Source: Paenibacillus amylolyticus
Lineage (GTDB): Bacteria > Bacillota > Bacilli > Paenibacillales > Paenibacillaceae
DNA length: 64,000 bases
Assembly (NCBI RefSeq): GCF_001570725.1
Contig: NZ_BCNV01000001.1
Coordinates: forward strand, 2,728,001 to 2,792,000
Direction of reading: 5' to 3'
Every line of letters begins with the position of its first letter. The stretch's first letter is position 1. The notes beneath the pieces are model-generated. The model searched no databases and was not told where the DNA came from. It saw only the letters and a program-made list of their open reading frames with translations. Shown here in pieces: positions 9,801 to 16,347 of this stretch. Both the position numbers and the translations under genes were made by a program.

Positions 9801-10750
9801 CAGAGACGTGCTGATTCGGTGACGTCCAAAATGTTGGAACCGAGTTCGTGAGCAGTTTGGATAAAGGCTTTTGTCTCGCGGTTTAGCTTTTGAGTATCCA
9901 TAACCATTTTGTTTGTGCCGTCTTCAAAATGAACAAAATAGTGTTCATTCGTCTGCACGTATCCGGCCATGTTTGACTCGATGTCTACTAAGCCCTCATG
10001 CATTGCCTGCGTGACTTCATGCATTGCTTTATACATTGTGTGGAACACAACGGCATGTGTAGCCATGTCACCTAATCTACCGATCCAACTTTTAGAGACA
10101 GCATCCATTGTGGACCCCATCCGTTTGGTTTGCTGTTCAGTTTGAGACAAAGCTTGTCGAATCCGCTGTTCCTCTTGCAACACTTTTTCCCGGAGAGCTT
10201 CTTCTTTTCTCTGGCGTTCTGTCAGAGCAACACGTATCTTCTGTTCCTCTTGCAGTACACGCTCTCTGGTTCGGTCATCCGTTCCTGTACCTGTTGCTTT
10301 TGCAGCCTCCTGACCCGACTTAACAGATCTGTTTTGAAGAATTTGCATTTTTTGCTGATGTTCACGTTCGGATTGCTCAATCTGTTGATTACGCCTTTTG
10401 ATCAAGGCTTGCTGAGCCTGCATTTTAGCATCAATCAAGCGATTGGTTTGCTCCAACTGTTGAGCCCTCGCACCAAGCAAGGCAGTTTGAGCAAGTTTTT
10501 GCTTATGTTGAGCTCCAACTTCAGCGAGTATCTTTTGGCGGCGTTGATCCGCAGTTAAGGCCATCTTATCCATTGCTGAAGATATATTCTTGTATGACTT
10601 CTCAGCGGATGATAACTCAGCATTCAGCGCCTTGAACGCATCAGCATTACCTTTAGCACCCGTATCAATGTTTTTAAATGATTGTAGCACTGTACCTGTG
10701 TCTAGTTTTATCCGCGCAGCAACGACATCTCTATTTGTACCTTCTGCCAT
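3848..10750 (-). CDS. Tail tape measure protein with NlpC/P60 and transglycosylase domains
   Basis: A 2300-residue tape measure protein that sets tail length. Residues 1-200 and most of 900-2150 are Gln/Glu/Lys-rich coiled coil, and hydrophobic segments lie near residues 590-720. Two wall-lytic domains are embedded: NlpC/P60 with Cys1284 (SDCSQFVQ) and His1335 (NSHVGIYMG), then a lytic transglycosylase-like domain with Glu1426 (VIQRESSFG) and GYNMGSGI. Both probably act during DNA entry through the thick wall. It starts at ATG behind AAGGAGACAAT. It follows the tail chaperones and overlaps Dit by one base. Confidence 0.93.
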   Translation of the reverse strand: MAEGTNRDVVAARIKLDTGTVLQSFKNIDTGAKGNADAFKALNAELSSAEKSYKNISSAMDKMALTADQRRQKILAEVGAQHKQKLAQTALLGARAQQLEQTNRLIDAKMQAQQALIKRRNQQIEQSEREHQQKMQILQNRSVKSGQEAAKATGTGTDDRTRERVLQEEQKIRVALTERQRKEEALREKVLQEEQRIRQALSQTEQQTKRMGSTMDAVSKSWIGRLGDMATHAVVFHTMYKAMHEVTQAMHEGLVDIESNMAGYVQTNEHYFVHFEDGTNKMVMDTQKLNRETKAFIQTAHELGSNILDVTESARLWGRMYKDVNVVQELVRQSTKLSTVDMVELEDATKSMESVMSQYGVHITNANEAMVIGNRVLDSWSKVAHDTMAPARDLGAAFQRTGKIAAETGVSFDVMNGLISAGVRNTALSGENLGNMWKTVLGTIRTDKAVDEIERLGVKTKEVVDGVEQWRKAEDILLDLSIQVTDKNYDLTQSYADISRGVYQYAKLAASLNVGDILLGTAASVGSSGSTMQYLTVQMDTIQRKAAQTRTSLLEIFNTAGEDGLRQMIKDVLDGIDQLLIGLTKIPTGVYAAAAGLSGLLLAYKALSGPIASVIAAIQVLNAAKAQETVTTVASTTATAANSAANTVNIVSSEGVTISTVQQTAAREAQAVATTTATVATGALSRAQAAATVTMAAATAGLSLLVGAIAIFAMKSGEAEKAERDRIQMMKDNDSASQQMISQYQRQIDLLPKMVNAHNSLKAMIDGGTLSTSKQEQAKRQLEEISKALAMTISKEGLAQLEAAGFTDEATQTQIAALNSLIDKQREARKAVLEDQKNGLQNQMNENIAAIEKTKEKIESLENSLIAGGMEFMKNIFSFKSVDESSNQLENLRLKMDSLETKNRELEASLSDANVQMQQMTVESVEAQKEIDALAGINGKASDTIEELTEKLVEQTKALRESVQASISSVSELNQVADTLSKGQSLSASAVADLILKYPELASQIRKTTDGWIFEGQILEKLRQVKIKKAIDDLKAERDSTRSVALESLKRIQFYGQEFESISTFAEARQKIKDIEKEITQEQKKNASELNSAQLMNQGIANFLQQKANEQLEAKKQKLNELNDVVKKYAGQLQLSNDQIEAMTKLLEDDTYGVEDNNKAKKETVEIMTDLQKAIEGYNKSLEKLDSQQKRVAKSSKEYLDILAEKRKALLEEQKLYEQGYNDPSQLVSSQTEITTGGGTSSDITRMLSTAVDLANSGVMRYKQIGGEFTGSFDDFKQRAYSDCSQFVQEMFETIGVQVPRTAAQQAKAGTAVSKKNLQVGDLVFFNTNGKDNSHVGIYMGDSKFIQMGESGLKVSDLNSSYWAPKYNGATRIPGLSTDAAYPTSTSPQTTSGGVAYAGKYASEINAAANQFNVDPHLVAAVIQRESSFGAKGITNVMQVNGMNNSTVKQSIDAGTKMLSELLKKSGGDVSMALGGYNMGSGIIDWFKKSGGYNKADMVAYSEKYKKVYKSKVYGDVGYVDKVLADYSPQKSSTTTQPTQKQLKDAKNTAESEQLRISDELYNIDVSELESKLGIKDMKISDKELALKQSEARQKNMKKDSQEYKTEYQLQLKLKTEIQKLMQEQRQMIDQSGLKSDELINKRRSLTEKIGDVQSEKSDMKDQYASDQFDTAQANMEARVERMRQQGRSDMEMTKTQLQFYQGQLKNTALTEEQRVESAKQVYDLTNKVTDLKFKNSTSWIDKQTDQMERQGKSEVEIYQMQAEAYNRMRNDTTLKAEQRDEAEKMYQDTSKKLISSRYEFSEKWMTKEALKMEMSGAQKVDIMKWELQEFLKMQADKTMSSEQLWDLEQKIYKQRNDLDKEYYSAAEKRINHLKAIGEMTTQQELVEYMKLQAAYLVGSDQRMDADEKVYDLKKKLMDEMTKAVSESVTKQKKLLDNARDEEIKRIQAEKDAFASAQEAKIKAIDDLIQAMERSNDQDDYERLRAEKVARLEKLQSAVGPEGIAERKQVQKDIEDMDREHGRKLAKQALEDQKTALQEEKTNREKDFDDKIQDAKSHYDNLSAAFDEFSSNTELSAENLKNIQILKESEKNETILGMLDAFVLEYQSRLDQITVANAAIGVTDVPGGTFAPGTASKDPSYQKEIDLYTYNSNKDAWDAAKARGDTETMRLLQEQNEALRKKYGVEKDTGKLQHFSQGGVVKGPRGAAVPVIAHAGEAILNDRQQDSLFNLLNLRMHRLDFTMPDFSVPQGSNGVNPERTSNQFVIKSGDTYIADESAAKVFWSERDNLMRRMQARGGKG

Positions 10751-10762
10751 ATTGTCTCCTTC

Positions 10763-11122
10763 CTACCTTGGCTGGAAGAAACCAAGATCGGATAAGTATT
10801 TTGCTTTCTTCGGCTTTTTGTTTTCAACCGAACCGCCATGAAGAGTGATTTCGAATTCACGAGAACGTTGTTTTTCATTCATCAATGCTCGGATTTTAGG
10901 TATGGTCATATTAGGCCACTCTGTATCAGATATTCCATTGCTGATACAGAGTGCCCACAGACCCATCCAGTCCGTTCCTGGTTGATCTACTTCACCATCC
11001 TCAGAATACTCATCATCGTCATTGGAATCAGGATCTGGAGGAAAAGACTCCTTATAGAAATCGGTCCAAAACATCATCCAATGCCTGGATGCCCTCCATG
11101 TCCACTTGTTCAAACTCTTCAT
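10763..11122 (-). CDS. Tail assembly chaperone, frameshift extension (GT-type)
   Basis: The frame overlaps the end of the preceding chaperone gene and continues to just before the tape measure start, the classic G/GT layout. The product would be an extension of the first chaperone joined by ribosomal frameshifting. It is acidic in the middle (PDPDSNDDDEYSEDGE) and ends in a basic FQPR tail. The extension frame is +1 (equivalently -2) relative to the first gene, not the common -1. Independent initiation at the ATGATG near 11082 is possible but has only a distant GGAGGG. The listed start is simply where the frame opens with a start codon. Confidence 0.65.
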   Translation of the reverse strand: MKSLNKWTWRASRHWMMFWTDFYKESFPPDPDSNDDDEYSEDGEVDQPGTDWMGLWALCISNGISDTEWPNMTIPKIRALMNEKQRSREFEITLHGGSVENKKPKKAKYLSDLGFFQPR

Positions 11123-11432
11123 CCGTTAGTCCCTCTACAAAGATCATGTCAAATGCTTTCAAATACGCCTGCTCAATAGCTGGACAGTCAATAGCTGGGA
11201 TATCCTGCTCACCAACTTGCGTCGCTTCAATGGCATCCCGTCCAATTACATAGCTAAAGCGAATACCCTTGAGGTTCTTCGCTTGCTGCCGAACTTCCCG
11301 AATCAACTTGATCGTTCCGACCTTAATTGTCTTCTGTAGCCCTTCAGCCAAACGTACGGTACTACCAATGTTCAAAGTCTGGTCCAACGTTTTCTCTTCT
11401 TGGGTTTCAACGGCTTGTTCAAGTTCACTCAT
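11052..11432 (-). CDS. Tail assembly chaperone (G-type)
   Basis: This 126-residue acidic protein is encoded between the major tail protein and the tape measure. It is the expected tail chaperone that coats the tape measure during tube assembly. I use the second ATG (MSELEQAV...) because AAAGGAG is seven bases upstream of it. The frame ends ...DDVLDRFL with the DNA context TTT CTA TAA, where the overlapping frame is open. Assignment rests on position, size and overlap; sequence similarity between such chaperones is generally low. Confidence 0.8.
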   Translation of the reverse strand: MSELEQAVETQEEKTLDQTLNIGSTVRLAEGLQKTIKVGTIKLIREVRQQAKNLKGIRFSYVIGRDAIEATQVGEQDIPAIDCPAIEQAYLKAFDMIFVEGLTDEEFEQVDMEGIQALDDVLDRFL

Positions 11433-11470
11433 GTTCATTCTCCTTTAAATTGAAATATGATTTTTACCAA

Positions 11471-11501
11471 AAAAAGAACCCCGCCGATTACCAGCAGGGT
11501 T
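11471..11501 (-). terminator. Terminator between tail tube and tail chaperone genes
   Basis: On the minus strand an 8-bp arm AACCCTGC pairs with GCGGGGTT (one G-T pair), followed by CTTTTTTT. It lies right behind the major tail protein stop. Partial termination here would lower the chaperone and tape measure level relative to tail tube, as is usual for siphophages. Confidence 0.75.
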
Positions 11502-11513
11502 GTATATGTTGAT

Positions 11514-12284
11514 TTAGATTCCAAAAATGATACTCATTGCATGTCCTTTTGGATTTTTGGGAGAAATATCCGGGTCCATTACTTGTAAGTCCATCGTTGT
11601 AGTGTTTGGTTTTTTTCGTTCCTGTGAGGCATCGAGCGTACCACCACCAAGAGCCTTGTGGATAGTGACCTGACATTGTATAGAGTTACCTGTCTTATCA
11701 TCAATCAACTCAAATCTATGAGTAAGTTTAAATGGAGTCGGGCGTCGAGTACCTTTAAAGCTAGTCTCTGTTCCCTCAGCCATCCAGTTGTACATCACTC
11801 GAATCTTCTTAGTATTATTTGCTTCAGTAGATTCAATTTTCCCTTCAGAAGTAATTGTGTATTGTTCATCTGTGGGAGTGGAGGCAACGCGCGTGAGTTG
11901 TTTTAGTTCATCAGTATCCTCATCTACAATATAAACTTCATCGCTTCCAGCGATTAATTTGTTTCCATAAATCAATGTGTAGCCACCTGTCTTCAAAAAG
12001 GAAATTTCTGTTTCGTCATATTCGACTGACTTTCTTACCGTTTCTCCCCCTTGAGACATATCAGCAATAGCTGGAGAAAAGCGCGGTACTTCGATACTGA
12101 CCTTATCCTGAAGGTCACCCGCCGTATAGTGAAATGCATATCCACTATCACCGCCCATGACTGCCTGCCAATCAAACTGCAACTGTAAATTAACCTTAGT
12201 TACCTTGTCCTCAATATATTTAATTGTACCGTCCAAATTACGAGCTACGATTGTTCCTACGCCATCAAAAACGAGTGGTCTCAT
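11514..12284 (-). CDS. Major tail tube protein
   Basis: A 256-residue protein placed directly before the tail chaperones, the invariant position of the tail tube gene. It begins MRPLVFDGVGTIVARNLDG behind AAGGAGGATAAAT. The sequence is beta-rich with a central insert (residues about 100-160: GKIESTEANNTKKIRVMYN). It ends in a hydrophobic MSIIFGI. A strong hairpin terminator follows, consistent with an abundant structural product. It would polymerise as hexameric rings around the tape measure. Confidence 0.8.
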   Translation of the reverse strand: MRPLVFDGVGTIVARNLDGTIKYIEDKVTKVNLQLQFDWQAVMGGDSGYAFHYTAGDLQDKVSIEVPRFSPAIADMSQGGETVRKSVEYDETEISFLKTGGYTLIYGNKLIAGSDEVYIVDEDTDELKQLTRVASTPTDEQYTITSEGKIESTEANNTKKIRVMYNWMAEGTETSFKGTRRPTPFKLTHRFELIDDKTGNSIQCQVTIHKALGGGTLDASQERKKPNTTTMDLQVMDPDISPKNPKGHAMSIIFGI

Positions 12285-12311
12285 ATTTATCCTCCTTGGG
12301 TATAGAGTTGA

Positions 12312-12518
12312 TTAGACAAGCTCCCAGAGCCGCATATCAATCTCTTCAATTCGTTTGTAATCTTCGGTTTCTTTGTATCCCTCAATAGGCTTCTGACCGT
12401 CTATTAGCCCAAGTTTCTTTGCCAGTCGAATCTTTTCTTGAGTCAGCTTCTTAAGCTCAGGAATTTTTTCCTTAGCTTCAGGTTTTACGTCTACTTCCTC
12501 GTGCTGTTGTTCAGACAT
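12312..12518 (-). CDS. Small charged phage protein in tail module
   Basis: A 68-residue, highly charged, probably helical protein (MSEQQHEEVDVKPEAKEK...EEIDMRLWELV) starting behind GAGGTGAAAAT. It lies between the tail completion and tail tube genes. I do not recognise a family. Position suggests a small assembly factor. Confidence 0.6.
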   Translation of the reverse strand: MSEQQHEEVDVKPEAKEKIPELKKLTQEKIRLAKKLGLIDGQKPIEGYKETEDYKRIEEIDMRLWELV

Positions 12519-12527
12519 ATTTTCACC

Positions 12528-12962
12528 TCAATTCATTCGGAGATAGTCCACGTCGAAAATGGCCTTATATCCTTTGACACCTTGTATTCCAGTTGCAAAA
12601 TCAGCATCATACGTTAATAGGCATAGGTATGTCGCCCAACCTGGCATTGTAATACGTTTATCGTGCAGCACTCGAAAGGCTCTTTCAAAAAGCTCTTTCG
12701 CTGAATAACCTGTCCCTGCATAAAAGTCCAGACAGAATTTACCCTCGAAAACCAACTGATTGGGTGAAAACCGTCCTGGCATAACATATTGGCAAATATG
12801 AGGAACCGTTTCGTTACTTACCGTGATTTCAGGTTCCATTCCCTTTGTCAATCTCTTCACTACCTCTTTGGAAGGTGAAGATGAGTCAAGCTCAAGTAAC
12901 TCCATGAGTTCAGCATCACCTTTAAGCGCATGCTGAACTGCATCCAACAATTGAAGACTCAA
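12528..12962 (-). CDS. Tail completion / terminator protein
   Basis: A 144-residue protein starting with TTG behind GGAGGTGAGAGA. The order neck proteins - HK97 gp10-like - this gene - tail tube matches tail completion proteins that cap the tube and join it to the head. Visible features are ITMPGWATYLCLLTYDAD and a final FDVDYLRMN. It overlaps the upstream gene by four bases. The call is by position and size. Confidence 0.65.
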   Translation of the reverse strand: MSLQLLDAVQHALKGDAELMELLELDSSSPSKEVVKRLTKGMEPEITVSNETVPHICQYVMPGRFSPNQLVFEGKFCLDFYAGTGYSAKELFERAFRVLHDKRITMPGWATYLCLLTYDADFATGIQGVKGYKAIFDVDYLRMN

Positions 12963-13537
12963 TCTCTCACCTCCCTGAAGTAACGATGATATGGAAACTC
13001 GGTAATGACACGACTAATACCGTTTAATATCCGATCTCGATTGGATTCAAGAGCGATACGCATAAAATAAGTAGGAGGAGTAGCTTTGAACGAAGGATCA
13101 AGGTCCCCGCGTTCAGCCAACTCCTCCAAATCTACACCTGCGTATCCGCCTTTGGACTTTTTAATTGTACCGTCGATGGATCGGTAAGTACCTCTACCCC
13201 GGCCTACGACAACCCGGCTACCCTTTGACCTCAGCTTGTTCCACGCCTCACTGTTCATGTAACTGATCAATCCAGGGTTTTGGCTCTGTCCCGCCATAAG
13301 CGAACCTTTACCAAACTGCTCAAGCCAAGCTTGCCAGTAATCAGCAGTGATGTCTCCTGATATCATCTGGTTCGCCAGCACAGTCATGTGCATTGCGAGG
13401 CTTTCTCTGACAGCCGGATAATACCTGACACCAGTCTTTGCAGTAAACATAATGATTTTCGTTAGACCTGTAATTTCAACAGCCAGCTTATTTTCCAAGT
13501 CCTTCGCTGCACGTTCAGCATCATATCCTGCAATCAT
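12959..13537 (-). CDS. HK97 gp10-like head-tail joining protein
   Basis: A 192-residue, basic, largely helical protein. The start is taken as ATG 13537 (MIAGYDAERAAKDLENKL), which has GAGGA upstream; a GTG five codons earlier lacks a good site. It follows the head-closure gene with a 4-bp overlap and precedes the tail completion gene, the usual place of gp10-like connectors. The segment RVVVGRGRGTYRSIDGTIKK is strongly basic. Function is inferred from position. Confidence 0.65.
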   Translation of the reverse strand: MIAGYDAERAAKDLENKLAVEITGLTKIIMFTAKTGVRYYPAVRESLAMHMTVLANQMISGDITADYWQAWLEQFGKGSLMAGQSQNPGLISYMNSEAWNKLRSKGSRVVVGRGRGTYRSIDGTIKKSKGGYAGVDLEELAERGDLDPSFKATPPTYFMRIALESNRDRILNGISRVITEFPYHRYFREVRD

Positions 13538-14109
13538 CGCCTGTCCTCGCACAACTGAATATTTAACAGATTCGGATACTTGATCCGATCCACTACATCC
13601 ACTTGATATTTCTTACCAGCAATCACGATGCGGTCTGGACTTACCAATGACGGATCATTCGGTTCCCTGACATCAACACTGGTCTGCAAAAGAAGAACCA
13701 GCAAAGTTGTAGATAGAAGACCAGGTTCTTCTTGTCTCAGCTGAGCAGAGACATGTTGAGCGAAACCAAGGATATCCCCGGCTACGAGTGTAAACTCAGG
13801 TTTGCCCTTTGGATTGTCATTCGCATCGAACTCCTGCATGTACCGCTGGACTTCCGCAGTAACGTTGGTTTTAATCAAAGAGCAGTATTTGTCTTTGGTT
13901 GCGGTGAAACGGAGGGTTTGAACCAAGAATGTCATGTCATTCTGTACGACATCCCCAGGTAATACAGACGACTTAGGAGCAAAAAGGCCGTTGTACATGT
14001 ACTCTTTACCGAGAACCGTAGTCGCCTTTGTTTCTCTGGACAGAATGACTTTATCCTGTTCCCCATTTACAGTGCAGGGAGAATGTCTATGAACGAAATC
14101 TTTAAACAT
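13534..14109 (-). CDS. Head closure (neck) protein
   Basis: This 191-residue protein lies second after the capsid in the connector cluster. It contains a predicted beta fold (FTLVAGDILGFAQHVSAQ, RIVIAGKKYQVDVVDRIKYPNLLNIQL) consistent with neck proteins that plug the head-tail interface. The ATG at 14109 directly abuts the preceding gene. The family assignment is from gene order; I see no catalytic motif. Confidence 0.6.
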   Translation of the reverse strand: MFKDFVHRHSPCTVNGEQDKVILSRETKATTVLGKEYMYNGLFAPKSSVLPGDVVQNDMTFLVQTLRFTATKDKYCSLIKTNVTAEVQRYMQEFDANDNPKGKPEFTLVAGDILGFAQHVSAQLRQEEPGLLSTTLLVLLLQTSVDVREPNDPSLVSPDRIVIAGKKYQVDVVDRIKYPNLLNIQLCEDRR

Positions 14110-14543
14110 CAGAAACGCCGCCTTTCCTTCTCCCTAGTGGGACCAGACAACATAAATAATGGAGCATCCATGGTCTCTTGAAAACTAGAGATCAAGCCGA
14201 TGAATTCATTTGCCTCTTCAACGAGTTGTGAGGCACGTCTATCCCAATTAACTGCCTGATTTTCGAAAGAGAAATCGAAATCTTTCATTGTTTTTTTGAT
14301 TCTCGCAGCCATAGATGGAGCCAGTATAGCAGCAACCATACAAATAGCTGCTGCATATACATAGGCTTGATCATCACCAATCAAATCAGCGTAATCTGGA
14401 ACTTGCTTTACAATCCTCGCTTCAGCGATTGGTAAAACAGAAATAGCGTCTATGTCGGAGTCAGATATTACATCCTCACCAACGCCTAGGCGCCCTCTCA
14501 CTTCTTCGTGATATGTTTCAGTTGTCAGTATCTTATTGACCAT
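14109..14543 (-). CDS. Head-tail connector (adaptor) protein
   Basis: A helical 144-residue protein (MVNKILTTETYHEEV...) of the type that forms the first ring under the portal. The start is ATG 14543 behind GGTGA; the GTG three codons upstream has poorer context. It overlaps the previous gene by a few bases, as is common for translationally coupled connector genes. The Ala-rich helix YVYAAAICMVAAILAPSMAARI is notable. The call is by order and size. Confidence 0.6.
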   Translation of the reverse strand: MVNKILTTETYHEEVRGRLGVGEDVISDSDIDAISVLPIAEARIVKQVPDYADLIGDDQAYVYAAAICMVAAILAPSMAARIKKTMKDFDFSFENQAVNWDRRASQLVEEANEFIGLISSFQETMDAPLFMLSGPTREKERRRF

Positions 14544-14934
14544 CGACTTCACCGCTAGTGGTGGAAATTGCCTCTTTCAATTCTTCGATACTCATTTTGG
14601 TGTAACCTTGGATCTTCAAGTCCTTTGCAGTTGATTTCAGATCTTTCAGTTCATCGTCCTTATGCATATCGGATTTCAGTTCAGAAATCTCAGCCAAAAG
14701 ATCCGCTTCGCGCTTCTTCGATTCGTCCAATTCTGCTTGAAGTTTTTGCTCGCGTTCCGAGGGAGTGTCCGTAGAATTCACATCTCCCTCAATGATTTCA
14801 GCTAACAACTTTCCGGTTGCTGCATTGCGAACTTGCCTTTTAGCAATCTCAATAAGTCCATCAGGGGCATCTTTTACGATGTCCCCCGCATTGTATTCCC
14901 CAACAGCATCAACCAAAACTTTTACGATCGTCAT
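14533..14934 (-). CDS. Phage head-tail region protein with coiled coil
   Basis: A 133-residue acidic protein directly behind the major capsid gene. Residues 1-50 form a small beta-rich start (MTIVKVLVDAVGEYNAGDIV) and residues 60-90 a coiled coil (REQKLQAELDESKKREADL). The C-terminus resembles a short Rho-N or SAP-like helical hairpin (LKSTAKDLKIQGYTKMSIEELKEAI). Such proteins occur after capsid genes in many Bacillota phages. Function is unknown. Confidence 0.6.
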   Translation of the reverse strand: MTIVKVLVDAVGEYNAGDIVKDAPDGLIEIAKRQVRNAATGKLLAEIIEGDVNSTDTPSEREQKLQAELDESKKREADLLAEISELKSDMHKDDELKDLKSTAKDLKIQGYTKMSIEELKEAISTTSGEVDGQ

Positions 14935-14948
14935 AGGTCATCCCTCCC

Positions 14949-15962
14949 TTACGCCACTGTAGCAAAGATATGCCAGTTGACGTATTTCATACGAGGCAAC
15001 ACTGTTGCGCCGTTGATTACTTGCCATTGGTCAGGGTCACCTTGAATCAGTTTAGCAAGCGCGAATTTGCCAGTGTGACCAGTGAAGATGTCTTCGTAGT
15101 TGTTCGGGCTGGTCACTAGGTCCATGATAGAACCTGTCATGCCTTGACCAATGATAATTACGGCGTTATCAGGGATGAATGGGAAGAATGTTCCTTTATC
15201 ATCAATATATCCGCCATCATATACTTCGTATTGAAGCCCATTCAGGTTTTGGCTGACGATTTCTGAAAGCGAACCATCCGTTACAATATCTTTGCCGTAT
15301 GTGAATTTAATCAAATCGCGGATTTTTTCGTTTTGCTTCAGGTAACTGTCCACTTTTTTATTAGCTACAACTTTAACTCCTCTTGCACCACTCCCCCTGA
15401 ATCTCAGAAGCCATTCATCCAAATTTTTCAACGGATCAGCGGTTGTGGTATTGCTCCAAAGAACATCAGCGGTAGGCTTGTTATTTGCCGGAACGCCGTA
15501 GTCGATTGTCCGAGAAGGTTTATTTGCTGTTGCTGGAACAACAAGGTTGCCTGTAAGTGCTTGCCAACGCATCCACTCGAATCGAGTTTCAAGACGTTGG
15601 TTGAGATTCACCATTTTTTCAATCATGTATTCTTCGCCCCAAGTTTGCTCAAGGCTGGTGCCCGGCTTACGAAGGGTAGCAATCTTTTCTCGATCAATAA
15701 TAGCCTTTTCACGCCATTCTTGATTAGTGAACTCCATTTGTTTCACAACAGGAGCGGCATGGATCGGTGAAGGATCATTGAGTCCAGTAGGTGGAGTCAT
15801 GCCGGTATCGTCGTAGGTAACGTCATATTTAATTGTCAGCCCGAGTTCTGGTTTGAAATCCACACCATTTGTCAGGATTTGAGCACCTCGAAAACTGTTA
15901 ATATCTGTCCGAATGTTCTGAACGACTTCCGTAAGGAAGTACGGGTCGAGTACGTTTGCCAT
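14949..15962 (-). CDS. Major capsid protein
   Basis: A 337-residue protein directly downstream of a head decoration gene and preceding the connector genes. The segment PELGLTIKYDVTYDDTG near the N-terminus and the long helix-rich middle (EYMIEKMVNLNQRLETRFEW) fit the phage major capsid family of the lambda gpE type. The pairing with a gpD-like decoration gene supports this. It would form the icosahedral shell. Confidence 0.85.
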   Translation of the reverse strand: MANVLDPYFLTEVVQNIRTDINSFRGAQILTNGVDFKPELGLTIKYDVTYDDTGMTPPTGLNDPSPIHAAPVVKQMEFTNQEWREKAIIDREKIATLRKPGTSLEQTWGEEYMIEKMVNLNQRLETRFEWMRWQALTGNLVVPATANKPSRTIDYGVPANNKPTADVLWSNTTTADPLKNLDEWLLRFRGSGARGVKVVANKKVDSYLKQNEKIRDLIKFTYGKDIVTDGSLSEIVSQNLNGLQYEVYDGGYIDDKGTFFPFIPDNAVIIIGQGMTGSIMDLVTSPNNYEDIFTGHTGKFALAKLIQGDPDQWQVINGATVLPRMKYVNWHIFATVA

Positions 15963-15977
15963 TTATGTTGTTCCCCC

Positions 15978-16346
15978 TTATACAAAGTAGCAAAGCTTCA
16001 GCGCTGTTTTAGCCGCTGCATCGATGCCGGTCAATTTTGATTCAGTGAAAATTCCAGCAATCCACGCTGAAGCGCCCATATCGGTAAGCGTAGTATCGTG
16101 ATCATTGTCCAAAATGCAAACAGCGTCTTGCGAACCATCGGATGCTGAAGAGAGATAAGGAACGAATTTATTAGTAGCTGTTACCCTTCCAAGGACAGTA
16201 CCTTTCTTAATTACTCCGTTCCCTTTTGCAAGCAACACGCCACCAGGAATCCGCGCTTGCAAGTCCGTGGAAGCAAGAACTTCAACAAATTCCTGTGTGT
16301 TAATCTGACCAGGTCCCGGAGCACCGTTGTATTGAGATCCAATCAT
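15978..16346 (-). CDS. Head decoration protein (lambda gpD-like)
   Basis: A 122-residue protein with the hallmark GVLLAKGNGVIKKGTVLG followed by CILDNDHDTTL, a pattern seen in gpD-type decoration proteins that bind the expanded capsid at its three-fold sites and stabilise it. It lies between the protease and the major capsid gene, as in lambda-like head operons. Confidence 0.8.
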   Translation of the reverse strand: MIGSQYNGAPGPGQINTQEFVEVLASTDLQARIPGGVLLAKGNGVIKKGTVLGRVTATNKFVPYLSSASDGSQDAVCILDNDHDTTLTDMGASAWIAGIFTESKLTGIDAAAKTALKLCYFV

Positions 16347-16347
16347 A

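Noticed and set aside
10130..10558. 142-codon plus-strand frame opposite the tape measure gene
   Set aside because: It is antisense to the Gln/Lys-rich coiled coil, has no ribosome site, and its Leu/Phe-rich composition is what antisense of such a region gives.
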